Source: Chryseobacterium sp. MA9
GTDB taxonomy: Bacteria > Bacteroidota > Bacteroidia > Flavobacteriales > Weeksellaceae
Length of the DNA stretch: 64,000 nucleotides
Assembly: GCF_024399315.1 (NCBI RefSeq)
Contig: NZ_CP075170.1
Coordinates: forward strand, 2,108,001-2,172,000
Reading direction: 5' to 3'
The notes beneath the pieces are model-generated. The model saw only the letters and a list, made by a program, of their open reading frames with translations, was not told where the DNA came from and searched no databases. The translations under genes and the position numbers were made by a program. This document shows positions 25,525 to 34,624 of this stretch, in pieces; the first letter of the stretch is position 1; the number at the start of each line of letters is the position of its first letter.

Positions 25525-26316
25525 TTAAATGACTTCAAATTCTTCTTTTCCCTGTGGAATATGAAACATCAGTTCCAGCATCAGCTCCTCACCGGTTTGG
25601 TCTTTATAAAGGAAAAACGCAGGTTCTCCGTTTATTTTTTTATAGGTTGCCAGTTTTCCATTACCATAGATCTTTAAAATCCTGTCTTCCGGCAGCGGCA
25701 TCATTTTAAAGCCATTATTAAAATCTTCCAATAAGCTGTTGAGCCTTGCTTTTGTATCTGCATCGCTTAAATACATGGATAAAGCCATATTTTTTTCACG
25801 ATTTTTTATCATTTCAAAGTAAGATTCATATTGTTTTGAGCTGATAAGACCGCTTATTTTTTTGTATGCTGAATCCAATTTGGTACCAAGGTAAGAATTA
25901 TCTTTTGAAATAGACAGCAGGTCACGACTTTGTTCCCAACTCATCATTTCATAGGGAATTTCAGCCTGAAAGGATGATTTATGGCTTAATGAAGGCAGTT
26001 TCTTTGCGGTTTCCTTTTCTGAAAACTGAAAATTGCCACAATCTTTTTCATGGACAAATTTATCATTAAAAACATCAAATAATTTGACAGTATATTGAAA
26101 TGCTGTTCTGGAATCTATATGCTGTTCTCCTGCAACCGGCAGAAGCTTAATCTCAATTTTCTGCTCACCGGAACTGCTTATTCCGAAATTAACAGGAACA
26201 TTGGGAGACATTTGTCCTTCTGTTTCCATGGCAATGACAGGGATGTCATTCACCAGAACTTCAAATTTGCAATAAACAGCAGTAAAATCAATGGTATAGT
26301 AAGGTTCTTTAGCCAT
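25525..26316 (-). CDS. Hypothetical protein of the VgrG block
   Basis: 263 residues, no signal peptide. The N-terminal 90 residues look like a beta-sandwich (YTIDFTAVYCKFEVLVNDIP, GEQKIEIKLLPV), followed by a helical middle (TKLDSAYKKISGLISSKQYE) and a beta-rich end (GNGKLATYKKINGEPAFFLYKD). I do not recognise the family. It lies between a lipoprotein gene (8 bases upstream on the coding strand) and the GIDE gene, in one orientation with the T6SS genes. Being cytoplasmic, it could be a chaperone or a cytosolic immunity protein; this is context inference only. Confidence 0.6.
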   Translation of the reverse strand: MAKEPYYTIDFTAVYCKFEVLVNDIPVIAMETEGQMSPNVPVNFGISSSGEQKIEIKLLPVAGEQHIDSRTAFQYTVKLFDVFNDKFVHEKDCGNFQFSEKETAKKLPSLSHKSSFQAEIPYEMMSWEQSRDLLSISKDNSYLGTKLDSAYKKISGLISSKQYESYFEMIKNREKNMALSMYLSDADTKARLNSLLEDFNNGFKMMPLPEDRILKIYGNGKLATYKKINGEPAFFLYKDQTGEELMLELMFHIPQGKEEFEVI

Positions 26317-26324
26317 TATTGTTA

Positions 26325-27035
26325 TTATTTATTATAAAACATATCGAGACTGCGGTAAGAAACCCATTCTTTGTATTTTGGGCTTGTTTTATCTAAAGCA
26401 AAGATCTTCAATGTATTTTCATTAGGTTTCTTAGAAAGATTCACGGTGTGAATGGTGAAGAAGGTTGTTTTAGCTTCTTTATCCTCCCAAACCTGTATTG
26501 TTTCTTCTATATGATCTGTTTTGAATTCTCCGTTTTCATCAAGGAAAATGGGTCTTTCTTTTGTATTTACTTTTTTATCTGAAAAGTCAGCTTTATGTCC
26601 TGCTTTTTTTTCAATAGCGCTCAGAATGGCATCTGTATTCGGATTATTCTGCAGTACCATTTCGTAGCACCATACTTTTTTATCGTTCTTTGAATAAAAA
26701 ATGGAAATGTCATCTGTAGCAGATTGCAGGGTGTTATTAAATAAAGACAGGTTCAGATTTTTATCCTTTGGAAATTGAAATTCAACATAATCCACCGAGG
26801 TATTAAAATCACCTGAAGCATTGTCATTAACACTTAATCCAATTCCTTTAAGCAGGTTTTCTCCATTGGTTCCGAATTTCAGATCTTTAAAATCCATTTT
26901 TCCCTGTGTGCTGTTTTCTGTTTTATTGGTAACGATGGTATTGGTTGTCTGGGAAGCTGATTTGTCTGTTCCTTTTTTCTGACAGTTCATGAGAACAAAG
27001 CTCAAAGCGATTTGGCATATAACGATCTTTTTCAT
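26325..27035 (-). CDS. Hypothetical lipoprotein, lipoprotein set member 3
   Basis: 236 residues with a clear lipobox (LMNC, Cys19) and a Lys/Thr/Asn-rich linker. The core has VWCYEMVLQNNPNTDAILSA, IEKKAGHKADF and TIQVWEDKEAKTTFFTIH, matching in order the helix / K-P-F / W motifs of the lipoproteins at 27048 and 22254. It is 12 bases downstream of the lipoprotein at 27048, so the two are surely co-transcribed. No family known to me. Confidence 0.7.
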   Translation of the reverse strand: MKKIVICQIALSFVLMNCQKKGTDKSASQTTNTIVTNKTENSTQGKMDFKDLKFGTNGENLLKGIGLSVNDNASGDFNTSVDYVEFQFPKDKNLNLSLFNNTLQSATDDISIFYSKNDKKVWCYEMVLQNNPNTDAILSAIEKKAGHKADFSDKKVNTKERPIFLDENGEFKTDHIEETIQVWEDKEAKTTFFTIHTVNLSKKPNENTLKIFALDKTSPKYKEWVSYRSLDMFYNK

Positions 27036-27047
27036 TCAACTTTTTAT

Positions 27048-27671
27048 TTAATTTTCTTCTTTATTGTATACACTATAAGGGTAATTTTCTACCTTCTTAT
27101 TGTTTTTCATCCTGAATTTTAAGTACTCAGAATATTGTGTAGCCTGAGTAGCATTAATGATCAGCGTGGTAAAATTAGTATTTAAACACAACAGATCCGA
27201 TTCTTTTGTTTTTTCTCCTTGTATTTCGGCATTTCCGCTATTCAGAATGTATAGCTTTCCGGAAGTTTCCCAAATGATGTTCCTTTCTGTTTCGTTTCCT
27301 TTATCAAAGGCTGGCTTTCCCAGTTTTCCAAGAAGGAGTTTTTCCAGTTTTTCACTTTCCTTCCGGGTATACAGATGGATTTTATAACCGTTTATATCTT
27401 TTGAATTTCCTAAAAGCTCAAGATAATTTTTCCCGGCATATGTTGCTGAATTACTTTTAATTTCATTGGCAAAATACTGTCCATATAAGCTAAAAGTATT
27501 CATATCTTTTACCTGATAGGCGATAAGATTTTCATCCAATGCAGACTTCTTCTCTGTATAGTCAAGTCCATTTAAAATCTTTTCTTTTTTCACAGGAAAA
27601 AGAACATTGGATAAGTCTTCTTTTGCGGTACTGCAAGATATAAACAGAGACATGATTAAAAGTAGAAACAT
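27048..27671 (-). CDS. Hypothetical lipoprotein, lipoprotein set member 4, next to the OmpA-domain protein
   Basis: 207 residues starting at ATG 27671 (MFLLLIMSLFISCSTAKEDL). An in-frame start at 27716 would place 15 charged residues before the signal and overlap the upstream gene, so it is rejected. The lipobox is FISC. The core includes YKIHLYTRKESEKLEKLLL, GKLGKPAF and IIWETSGKLYILN, shared with the lipoprotein at 22254. It begins 4 bases after the stop of the 939-residue candidate effector, the classic position for a cognate immunity gene. Confidence 0.7.
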   Translation of the reverse strand: MFLLLIMSLFISCSTAKEDLSNVLFPVKKEKILNGLDYTEKKSALDENLIAYQVKDMNTFSLYGQYFANEIKSNSATYAGKNYLELLGNSKDINGYKIHLYTRKESEKLEKLLLGKLGKPAFDKGNETERNIIWETSGKLYILNSGNAEIQGEKTKESDLLCLNTNFTTLIINATQATQYSEYLKFRMKNNKKVENYPYSVYNKEEN

Positions 27672-27675
27672 ATTT

Positions 27676-30495
27676 TTAATTTTTCTTTTTTTCCCAAAGT
27701 AATATTTTATTGTCATAGCCTGCTAATTCTGCTAAATATTTCATGATATTAAATCCGTCAAAAAATGTACGGGTTCTGTTGTAATTCACCGGAGTCCAGT
27801 CTGAGCTTACTTTTTTATAGGTAAATCCGGCTTTTACCATTACTACTACAGTTCCCACACATGGGTCTATACTTAAACTCGGGATATAATAAATTCCTGC
27901 GGTAGAATCATATTTTAATTTATGACCTGAAGTAATGCCCATAGTAGCTCCTGCTGTTAATTTTCCTTCAATATGTCCTTCCAGCTCTGGTTTTTTTGTT
28001 GTTCCGATAACAACAAACATTCCCTTTAATTCAAGTCCTGATTTTAATTCGACTGTGATGTTTGAGCTTAGATCAAAATTAACTTCCTTATCACCTTTAA
28101 CGGTACTGAATGAACCGTCTATTACACCGTCTACTTTTCCTTTTACTTCAAGATCAATGTACATTTTAAAGTTGATGACTACATGTTCTGTTTCATATCC
28201 TTTGCTGGCCCATTCTCTGACCATATTGAAGATTTCAAGAGCAAGAACATTTCCTGTTCCGGCTGTAGCTACCGCAACCCCTGCCTGAACAATTAAAGCA
28301 AGAAGGTCAAAAACAATAGCGAGCTCAACCAATGGTTTAGCCTCAATGAAAAGCATCAGCTTGGTTCCTATGTCAGAATGTGCTTCATTCACATCTGCTT
28401 CCCATTCTGCTCCAAAATATAATGCGGGAGCATTTAATTTAATTTCAAATGGTAACTTTCTTCCTACTCCTTTGGATACCACACCCTTTGTTTGTGATGT
28501 TATCCCCTGAGACATTTTTTTAACGGAAGAAATAATGGAGAAAAGTTTACTGATCTTATCTTTATATTTCAGGGTAAGCTCCGGTTTACTGTGGTAGCTT
28601 CCATCTTTCTGTTTGTCATAAGAGGCTTTAAGCTCTACTCCAAATTCTACATCTGTGTATTTTCCTTTTTCTTCATTGGCAAGACTCAATGCTTTGCTTC
28701 TAAGTTCTTTATGCTTGTCAGGAGTCATTTTCTGCCATTTTATACTTAAGCTGTTGCTCAGGTTGATAAAAAAGGCAAATCTCCATTTTATATCCGGATA
28801 TGCTTTTATTAATACAGTAGTTCTTTTCTCATTGCTGTAATATCTGCAAGTGTGTACATGCATATGAAACTGATTGGGACTGGTAGATGCAGGCCATATA
28901 TATTGCATGAGGGTCATGGATTGGGCATCAAATCCAACTCCTCCTCCAAAATTATATCTGTCCAGCGGAGAATACACTTCATAAGGGAATGATGGTGTTT
29001 GAAAGCTTTTCTTTGTATCTCCTTTATCTATTGCCTGCCCTACGTCTACAATATAAATTTCTTTTTTATGTTTGTTTTTGGTGTCTCTGAAACAGCTGTT
29101 GGTATCAAAGCCTGTAACATCAATAATAAGTTCTTTTTTTGTAGCTGATGTAGGAGCTACAACAGCATAGTGGATGGTCTGGGCATCATGAGCATTGAAT
29201 ACGAATGAGATGTCTACTCTTCGGTTGTTTTCATAGTCCTTCTCATTTTTATATTTAATATTATCTCTTCCCATTTTATCATCAGTAGGATCTACTTCTC
29301 CTTTTCCTACAGAGATAATTCTTCTGGGATCTAATCCACCGTCTGCAAAGAATTTTTTGACAACATCCGCCCTTCTTTGCGAAAGTCCTTTGTTATAATT
29401 TTCTTTTCCTATAACACAGGCATAACCACTGAGATTCATGGTGGCATCTTTGTGCTCGAGAAGGAACTTGAGTACATTATTCAGTACTGCTACTCCATCT
29501 TTATCAATTACTGTTGAATCAAATTTGTAAAAGATAGTTCTCTGAATATGCTCCTGTAATGCAGCGGATTTTATCTGTTTTACACCGTCTCCGTTTTTAA
29601 AGACTGTAGCTATTGTATTGTTGGCTTTGCCATCTTTTATTTCACTTTCTGTGATTTTGATGACTTCAAATTTACACGGCTCAAGCCTTACAGAATTTGC
29701 ATCCGGCTTATATACTTTGGTAGGTGTCTGATTCTGGGCTCCGTTGGTATTGGTAGTAATTATTTTATTTTTTACATTCAGATAGATGCCATGAAGATCA
29801 TCACCCAGCTTATCTTTGATGTATTGTTTTGATGCTGTATCTTTTACTTTAACATAGAATTCTTCTACGTTCTGAATGTTGTCTACATATGCCATCCAGG
29901 CAAAAGTATTTTCTATTTTCAGATTTATTTCTCCGTCAATTACTTCTACATTGTTGTATGTATGCACCAGTTTATCTTTTTTTGCAGACTGCTGGTTCCA
30001 TAGTTCAATACTGACTGTATTTCCATTCAGACCTTCTGTCATCAGGTTCAGGTGAACAATATGTCCGTAGGAAATATACTCTATCTTTTTATTGTTTTTT
30101 ATGCTTTTGCTGTTTTTTTGTGTGGACCACTTACTGCTTACAATTTTGGGATCGCACCAGCCTTTCACATATAATCCTGTATTATTCTTAGTATCTCTTA
30201 CTCCTGAAAGACTTGCTTCGATATAAAAATGATAGCTTCCACAGTATTGTTTATCTATTAAAAATTTGTACCCGCCTGCGGAGGATACCTGATTGATAAT
30301 AATTTTTCTGCTGCTGTTCTGCCTCATCCAGATAAGAGGTTTCTTTTTGTCTGCATCTGTAGTGCCCGGCAGCCAATCATCAACACCAAACTGCACCCAC
30401 TGATCAGGCTTTATCGTAACCCTTTGCCCCAATACAGACATTTTAGGGTAATAAAGCCCACTTACAACTTTTATTTTCTTTACGCCTTTTGCCAT
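27676..30495 (-). CDS. 939-aa T6SS-associated protein with internal OmpA-like domain (candidate effector)
   Basis: Large, with no signal peptide. Residues 1-310 are beta-rich (VKGWCDPKI, VSIELWNQQSAKKDKLVHTY). Residues 318-434 form an OmpA-C-like peptidoglycan-binding domain: TIFYKFDSTVIDKDG, LSGYACVIGKENYNKGLSQR, RADVVKKFF and NRRVDISF. After it comes a beta-rich region, a hydrophobic helical stretch (about 716-758, VELAIVFDLLALIVQAGVAV) and a final all-beta part with repeated strand motifs (DLEVKGKVDGVIDG, VELKSGLELKGMF, EGHIEGKLTAGATMG). It lies 11 bases after the DUF4280 PAAR-like gene. A signal-less protein with a wall-binding domain inside a VgrG/PAAR cluster suggests delivery by T6SS into the periplasm of a target. 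Toxic activity is unproven. Confidence 0.75.
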   Translation of the reverse strand: MAKGVKKIKVVSGLYYPKMSVLGQRVTIKPDQWVQFGVDDWLPGTTDADKKKPLIWMRQNSSRKIIINQVSSAGGYKFLIDKQYCGSYHFYIEASLSGVRDTKNNTGLYVKGWCDPKIVSSKWSTQKNSKSIKNNKKIEYISYGHIVHLNLMTEGLNGNTVSIELWNQQSAKKDKLVHTYNNVEVIDGEINLKIENTFAWMAYVDNIQNVEEFYVKVKDTASKQYIKDKLGDDLHGIYLNVKNKIITTNTNGAQNQTPTKVYKPDANSVRLEPCKFEVIKITESEIKDGKANNTIATVFKNGDGVKQIKSAALQEHIQRTIFYKFDSTVIDKDGVAVLNNVLKFLLEHKDATMNLSGYACVIGKENYNKGLSQRRADVVKKFFADGGLDPRRIISVGKGEVDPTDDKMGRDNIKYKNEKDYENNRRVDISFVFNAHDAQTIHYAVVAPTSATKKELIIDVTGFDTNSCFRDTKNKHKKEIYIVDVGQAIDKGDTKKSFQTPSFPYEVYSPLDRYNFGGGVGFDAQSMTLMQYIWPASTSPNQFHMHVHTCRYYSNEKRTTVLIKAYPDIKWRFAFFINLSNSLSIKWQKMTPDKHKELRSKALSLANEEKGKYTDVEFGVELKASYDKQKDGSYHSKPELTLKYKDKISKLFSIISSVKKMSQGITSQTKGVVSKGVGRKLPFEIKLNAPALYFGAEWEADVNEAHSDIGTKLMLFIEAKPLVELAIVFDLLALIVQAGVAVATAGTGNVLALEIFNMVREWASKGYETEHVVINFKMYIDLEVKGKVDGVIDGSFSTVKGDKEVNFDLSSNITVELKSGLELKGMFVVIGTTKKPELEGHIEGKLTAGATMGITSGHKLKYDSTAGIYYIPSLSIDPCVGTVVVMVKAGFTYKKVSSDWTPVNYNRTRTFFDGFNIMKYLAELAGYDNKILLWEKKKN

Positions 30496-30506
30496 TTTTG
30501 TATCAT

Positions 30507-30995
30507 TTAGATTGCACCATCCTGACCTCCTCCCGAAGGCTGTTCGTTATACATTTCCTCGGAATCCACCAACGGATTGATCTGCTGCTGAACGTCTTTA
30601 TCTGCATTTTTAAAATTCTGCTGGCTGGCTTCTGCTCTCTGCCCGTGATCTATAATCTCAATGCATGGAGTTCCGGCAACAGCACATACGGCTTTGCTGT
30701 CTTCTACAATGATATATCCGCCATTGCTGAGCTGCACTTTATCATAAAACTTCTGCCATTCTGTAACCATGATCTTGCAAGGTGGCGGCGGAACTCCCAT
30801 TTTGGTACAGTTTCCGAATGTGTTTTTTTCAAATGTAGCTGCTCCTATTTCTTTTGTAGTAACGATCAGTTTTTTGGAAGCGCTTTTATCATTGGCATAT
30901 TCTTTTTGGTGTGTAAGTACTTTCAGCTTGTCCGGAGCCTGCCCGAACTGGCATTTGCACATGGCGCCCTGTACTACAATATGTTTTTCTGCCAT
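30507..30995 (-). CDS. DUF4280 PAAR-like spike protein
   Basis: 162 residues, starting MAEKHIVVQGAMCKCQFGQA. The cysteine-bearing N-terminus and the motifs IGAATFEKNTFGNCTKMG, PPPCKIMVTEWQKFY and VCAVAGTPCIEIIDHGQ fit DUF4280, a PAAR-like family of T6SS spike tips with conserved cysteines thought to bind a metal. It would sit on VgrG and carry an effector. The C-terminal 40 residues are polar linker-like. It lies immediately upstream of the OmpA-domain candidate effector and downstream of the LysM protein. Confidence 0.88.
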   Translation of the reverse strand: MAEKHIVVQGAMCKCQFGQAPDKLKVLTHQKEYANDKSASKKLIVTTKEIGAATFEKNTFGNCTKMGVPPPPCKIMVTEWQKFYDKVQLSNGGYIIVEDSKAVCAVAGTPCIEIIDHGQRAEASQQNFKNADKDVQQQINPLVDSEEMYNEQPSGGGQDGAI

Positions 30996-31024
30996 ATTAA
31001 TTTTATCTTTAGTGAAATGGTAAT

Positions 31025-32068
31025 TTAGTTTTCATCAATTCCTGAAACTGATACTGAAATCTTTTTCTCTTCCTGCAGCATAATACTGCATTCCAGATAA
31101 AGAGATTCCGGAAGTGAAGTTTCTCCTTTCATATAGCTTATTATTCTGAAAGTTCCTTCTTCATTCATCACGGGTTCGTCTTCTATAATCAATGAAAAAG
31201 GTGATCTTCTTATAAAATCATCAATATCTCTTTCTTCATATAATTTTCCTGATCCTTCTACAGTGATCAGGCCTGTTTCTCCTTTTAGCGGATCTGTTTG
31301 CAGTGTTATCTTATATCTGGGTTCAATTGCATTATCCACTACCGGAAAGGTTGCTGTGATTTCTGTTCTATATTCCTTTCCGAAGCTCTGATATATTCCA
31401 AAGAACAAAGCACGGATGAAATAATCATTTTTAAGGTAAAGATCTATTGCTTCAGGCTGGCTGATCACTTTTTCAATCTTTCCGCAGTATTCGTCTACGG
31501 TTTCGCCTTCAAATTCTTTATACAGTTCTTCTTTAACAGCCGGCCATCTTTTGATAAATACCTCAGCATTCTCCACTGTTTCAAATTTTCCCTTTTCATC
31601 TGTACTAATCTGTAGAGGGTATAAAATTTTAGATGTTCTGTACGCCAGCAGATCTGCAATTTCATTGACTTCTTCTTCATTAAGGTAAAGGTTGGTGGTC
31701 CTGTCTATCTCAAAAAAGTGATGTCCTTTTTCTGTTTTCAGCCAGCGAACTGATGTTTCATATTTTAATTCACTTTGAGCTTCTCCTTTTTCAATGGTAA
31801 TGACAACACTGTATTTCCGCACTGAAGTTTCCGGCTGAAAAATAAGGTTGTTTCCTCTTCCGAATTTTACCAGACGGTTTTTATCTGCAACTGCCGTTCT
31901 CGGAATAAAAAGTTCTTTCTGCCCGTTAAGGTTGATCAGAATCATATCCTTAACAGCACAATGATTATTATGGAAGAGTTTTAATGCATCTTTATCCAAC
32001 CCGTACAGCGCGGCTATACTTTTTAAAGTTTCATCTTTCTGAACGGTATGTATGTTATATTTCTGCAT
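31025..32068 (-). CDS. LysM-domain protein of the T6SS cluster (adaptor-like)
   Basis: 347 residues, no signal peptide. Residues 5-55 form a LysM domain (HTVQKDETLKSIAALYGLDK, LINLNGQKELFIP). Residues 90-180 and 230-347 are beta-rich with acidic character (YKITLQTDPLKGETGLI, SLYLECSIML). LysM domains normally bind N-acetylglucosamine polymers, but LysM proteins without signal peptides occur next to VgrG and DUF4280 genes in Bacteroidota, where they may act as loading adaptors. That role is inferred from the neighbours: Tle1-type lipase upstream, DUF4280 downstream. Confidence 0.8.
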   Translation of the reverse strand: MQKYNIHTVQKDETLKSIAALYGLDKDALKLFHNNHCAVKDMILINLNGQKELFIPRTAVADKNRLVKFGRGNNLIFQPETSVRKYSVVITIEKGEAQSELKYETSVRWLKTEKGHHFFEIDRTTNLYLNEEEVNEIADLLAYRTSKILYPLQISTDEKGKFETVENAEVFIKRWPAVKEELYKEFEGETVDEYCGKIEKVISQPEAIDLYLKNDYFIRALFFGIYQSFGKEYRTEITATFPVVDNAIEPRYKITLQTDPLKGETGLITVEGSGKLYEERDIDDFIRRSPFSLIIEDEPVMNEEGTFRIISYMKGETSLPESLYLECSIMLQEEKKISVSVSGIDEN

Positions 32069-32127
32069 AAAATGTTCCTACTTCAATTTCTTTCTTTGTA
32101 TGATCTCTTTTTATTAAAAATTTAATT

Positions 32128-33540
32128 CTAATGGATAACTCTTGTTCTGTTTGGTCTCGGATCCATCCCGATTTTTTCTCTTCTTGCTGACCAGTGAAGG
32201 TAATGAAGACGAAGGAATCTTAAATCATCCTGTTCTTTTACTTCTTTCTGATAAGCTGCCTGACGGTTTTCCGGAATTTCGTTTCCTCCATAAGCATCCC
32301 TCAGCTCTTTATAATGTCTGAAAGAATAAGGTTTGCCATCTCCCATTACGTAAGTTCTGAGACGATCTTTTATTCCTATTAAAAATTGATCATCCATAAT
32401 GGAATATTTATCGTCTGTCAGTTTTTTTATGGTAATAGGAAGATTTTTATCAATCCCGTATTCTGCCATAAAATGTAAAGGAATATAGCTGAAAGTCTTC
32501 ACCAGATAGCGCGATCCTCTTAATGAAAGATAAAATCCGGGAGTAATGGTAAGCTGGTCTTTTTCATACCATCCTTCTGTTTCAAGCTCTGTTTTTAATG
32601 CCTTTAATTTGGTACTGGTGGTCCATGATGTTTCAACTTCTTCCCATGTTTCCTCCCCATTTTCATAGGCTCCGCCTACGTCGCAGTGTACACCTGGGAA
32701 TGTTTTTTCAGTTCCGATGTGTACTCTTGTCAGGTCAAAGTTTTCTCTGTGCTCGTTTTCTGCGATAAAGTGAACTACTGTCTGAGCTTTTCCAATTTCA
32801 TTCAAGCTTAATTCTTCTACATCATTGCTGAAGTTGGGTACTGGCGACAGGTATTTTGAATAGGAAGAAACGGTATCGTAAATTCCCAGAAACCTTACTT
32901 TCAAAACATCCACCTTTAATCCTGCTTCTTCGAGTTTAAGGCCAAGATGTCCCCATTTTGGAAGTTCTTCCGAGGCAACACCTTTTCCGTCATCATCTGA
33001 ATAGGTAGTCACCGAAACAGCTTCATTGGCAACTGTGCGTGAAGTGGCTTTATATTTTGATTTTCCAATTTCGTATACAAAGTTACGGGCAGCAGCTGCT
33101 CCACGGCTAAATCCGAATACATCGAAAGTAAGAACAGCAATTTTATCAGCTTTCTTTTCTGCTTTAATGGTCTTCACCTTTTTTACGATTTCTTCACAGC
33201 CTTTTCTCACCTTAGACCTGATCCCGGTTTCTCCTGTTCCGAAAGCATATCCCAACGTAGCATCTCCTTCTTTATCCTGTGTACCGATACCTTCTATATA
33301 AATACCGAAGTTTTTATCATAATTATCCCACATACGGGCTACATTACTCCAGTCATTGTTGTAACTGGTATTGTCTTCAGCTTTTCCGCCATGTTTTTTA
33401 TGAGCCTCCGTTCCTTTTTTTCTTTCGTCTGTATTGGTTTTATTATTCAGGGTTCCGTCAAAAAAAATCCCAATGGTAATATCCAGTACTTCCTCTTTGG
33501 ATACAGATGGTGTATAACTTCCAAATTGATTGTTGTGCAT
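32128..33540 (-). CDS. Tle1-type T6SS phospholipase (DUF2235)
   Basis: 470 residues of the DUF2235 alpha/beta-hydrolase family, the T6SS lipase effector Tle1. Visible features: ITIGIFFDGTLNNKTNTDE at the N-terminus, the nucleophile elbow GFSRGAAAAR (Ser145), FLGIYDTV (Asp222) and FPGVHCDVGGAY (His285), giving a Ser-Asp-His triad in the usual order. There is no signal peptide, as expected of a cargo effector. The neighbouring DUF2931 lipoprotein is a plausible immunity protein. Tle1 enzymes attack membrane phospholipids of target cells; the exact cleavage position cannot be read from sequence. Confidence 0.92.
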   Translation of the reverse strand: MHNNQFGSYTPSVSKEEVLDITIGIFFDGTLNNKTNTDERKKGTEAHKKHGGKAEDNTSYNNDWSNVARMWDNYDKNFGIYIEGIGTQDKEGDATLGYAFGTGETGIRSKVRKGCEEIVKKVKTIKAEKKADKIAVLTFDVFGFSRGAAAARNFVYEIGKSKYKATSRTVANEAVSVTTYSDDDGKGVASEELPKWGHLGLKLEEAGLKVDVLKVRFLGIYDTVSSYSKYLSPVPNFSNDVEELSLNEIGKAQTVVHFIAENEHRENFDLTRVHIGTEKTFPGVHCDVGGAYENGEETWEEVETSWTTSTKLKALKTELETEGWYEKDQLTITPGFYLSLRGSRYLVKTFSYIPLHFMAEYGIDKNLPITIKKLTDDKYSIMDDQFLIGIKDRLRTYVMGDGKPYSFRHYKELRDAYGGNEIPENRQAAYQKEVKEQDDLRFLRLHYLHWSARREKIGMDPRPNRTRVIH

Positions 33541-33574
33541 AGTTCTTGTTTTTAAATTGACTGAGTGAATATTA

Positions 33575-34624
33575 TCATTCTATCTTTCGGGATACCCTGA
33601 TTTTTGCTTTGGTAACTGCCAGTTTTTCTTTTTCAGATTCTAAGGACACTGAAACTTTAGTATTGTCTTCATTGACTTTAATGGTAAGATCAATGTTTTT
33701 ATCCTTACCTAATTTTTGAAACAGATCAAATATTTCTTTGTCATCAAAAGAGTCTATCCATACCGCATATCTGTTATTATTTTTATCTTTCCAGTAAAAA
33801 CCACAGAATCCCGGAACAGCTCTGCTTTTGTAGGTATTATCTTTCAAACTCTGATCAAAAAGATTTTCCTGTTCTCCATTATAATTGGTAAAACCGAAAT
33901 CTATCCATGTTGCACCTTCCGGAAGAATCACTGAAGGTTTCCAGTTATATTTTTCTCTGTATACGTTATAAATATCAGCTGCAGGATATCCTTCTTTTTC
34001 AATTTTCTCCCGAACTTCCGGTTTGAATGTCTTATAAGAGGGATCTTTCAGCATTCTGTCTGCAAATCCTTCTTTCAGCATATACTGTGCGTTATCGTAT
34101 GCTTTTTCTTTGGTAATAATGGTATCATGGGCCTGAAAAGCACCTACTTCTTTCTGATTTCCTGCTCCTTTCATCCAAAGCACTACTCTTCCCTGCGGAG
34201 CCAATCCTACGACAAATGAGCTGTAGGTAGATTTCTTTTTCGTATCCTGATCTATAAATCCTTCATCAAAAAGGCGTTTTATCTTTTCTTTATCCAGATT
34301 CCATTTTCCGGTGTAGAATTTATTTTCTACCAGAGAGTACCATGTGAATTCCAGCTCATGGGGAGCATCCATTCTTTCGGTGTTTACGTTCATAGTTCCA
34401 CCTTCTTTTCCCCATCCTGTATTCTGTGTTCCCCAAATGGCATCAAAGCTGTAAGTAAAACCATCAGCAACAATAGCTCCTTCATACACTTCCATCGGAT
34501 ATTCCTGTGGGGCAGAAACGGTTCCCAGCCAACTGTATTTTTCTTCCATTTTTTTATTCTGACAATTCGTTAATGCAAAACACCATATAAAAAGAATCAG
34601 CAGGTTATATTTACTTATGACCAT
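33575..34624 (-). CDS. DUF2931 lipoprotein, candidate lipase immunity protein
   Basis: 349 residues with a lipoprotein signal (FALTNC, Cys21). The DUF2931 pattern is visible: YSWLGTVSAPQEYPMEVYEG, WGTQNTGWGKEGGTMNV, MDAPHELEFTWYSLVENKFY and VVGLAPQGRVVLWMKG. DUF2931 lipoproteins are commonly found beside Tle-type lipase genes, where they are proposed to block the enzyme in the periplasm. Here the Tle1 gene follows 34 bases downstream. The start at 34624 overlaps the end of the 56-residue gene by 14 bases, showing coupling to VgrG. Confidence 0.85.
   Translation of the reverse strand: MVISKYNLLILFIWCFALTNCQNKKMEEKYSWLGTVSAPQEYPMEVYEGAIVADGFTYSFDAIWGTQNTGWGKEGGTMNVNTERMDAPHELEFTWYSLVENKFYTGKWNLDKEKIKRLFDEGFIDQDTKKKSTYSSFVVGLAPQGRVVLWMKGAGNQKEVGAFQAHDTIITKEKAYDNAQYMLKEGFADRMLKDPSYKTFKPEVREKIEKEGYPAADIYNVYREKYNWKPSVILPEGATWIDFGFTNYNGEQENLFDQSLKDNTYKSRAVPGFCGFYWKDKNNNRYAVWIDSFDDKEIFDLFQKLGKDKNIDLTIKVNEDNTKVSVSLESEKEKLAVTKAKIRVSRKIE

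Noticed and set aside
30489..31028. 179-codon plus-strand frame opposite the DUF4280 gene
   Set aside because: It lies antisense to a clear PAAR-like gene; its composition is what the complement of that gene would give.
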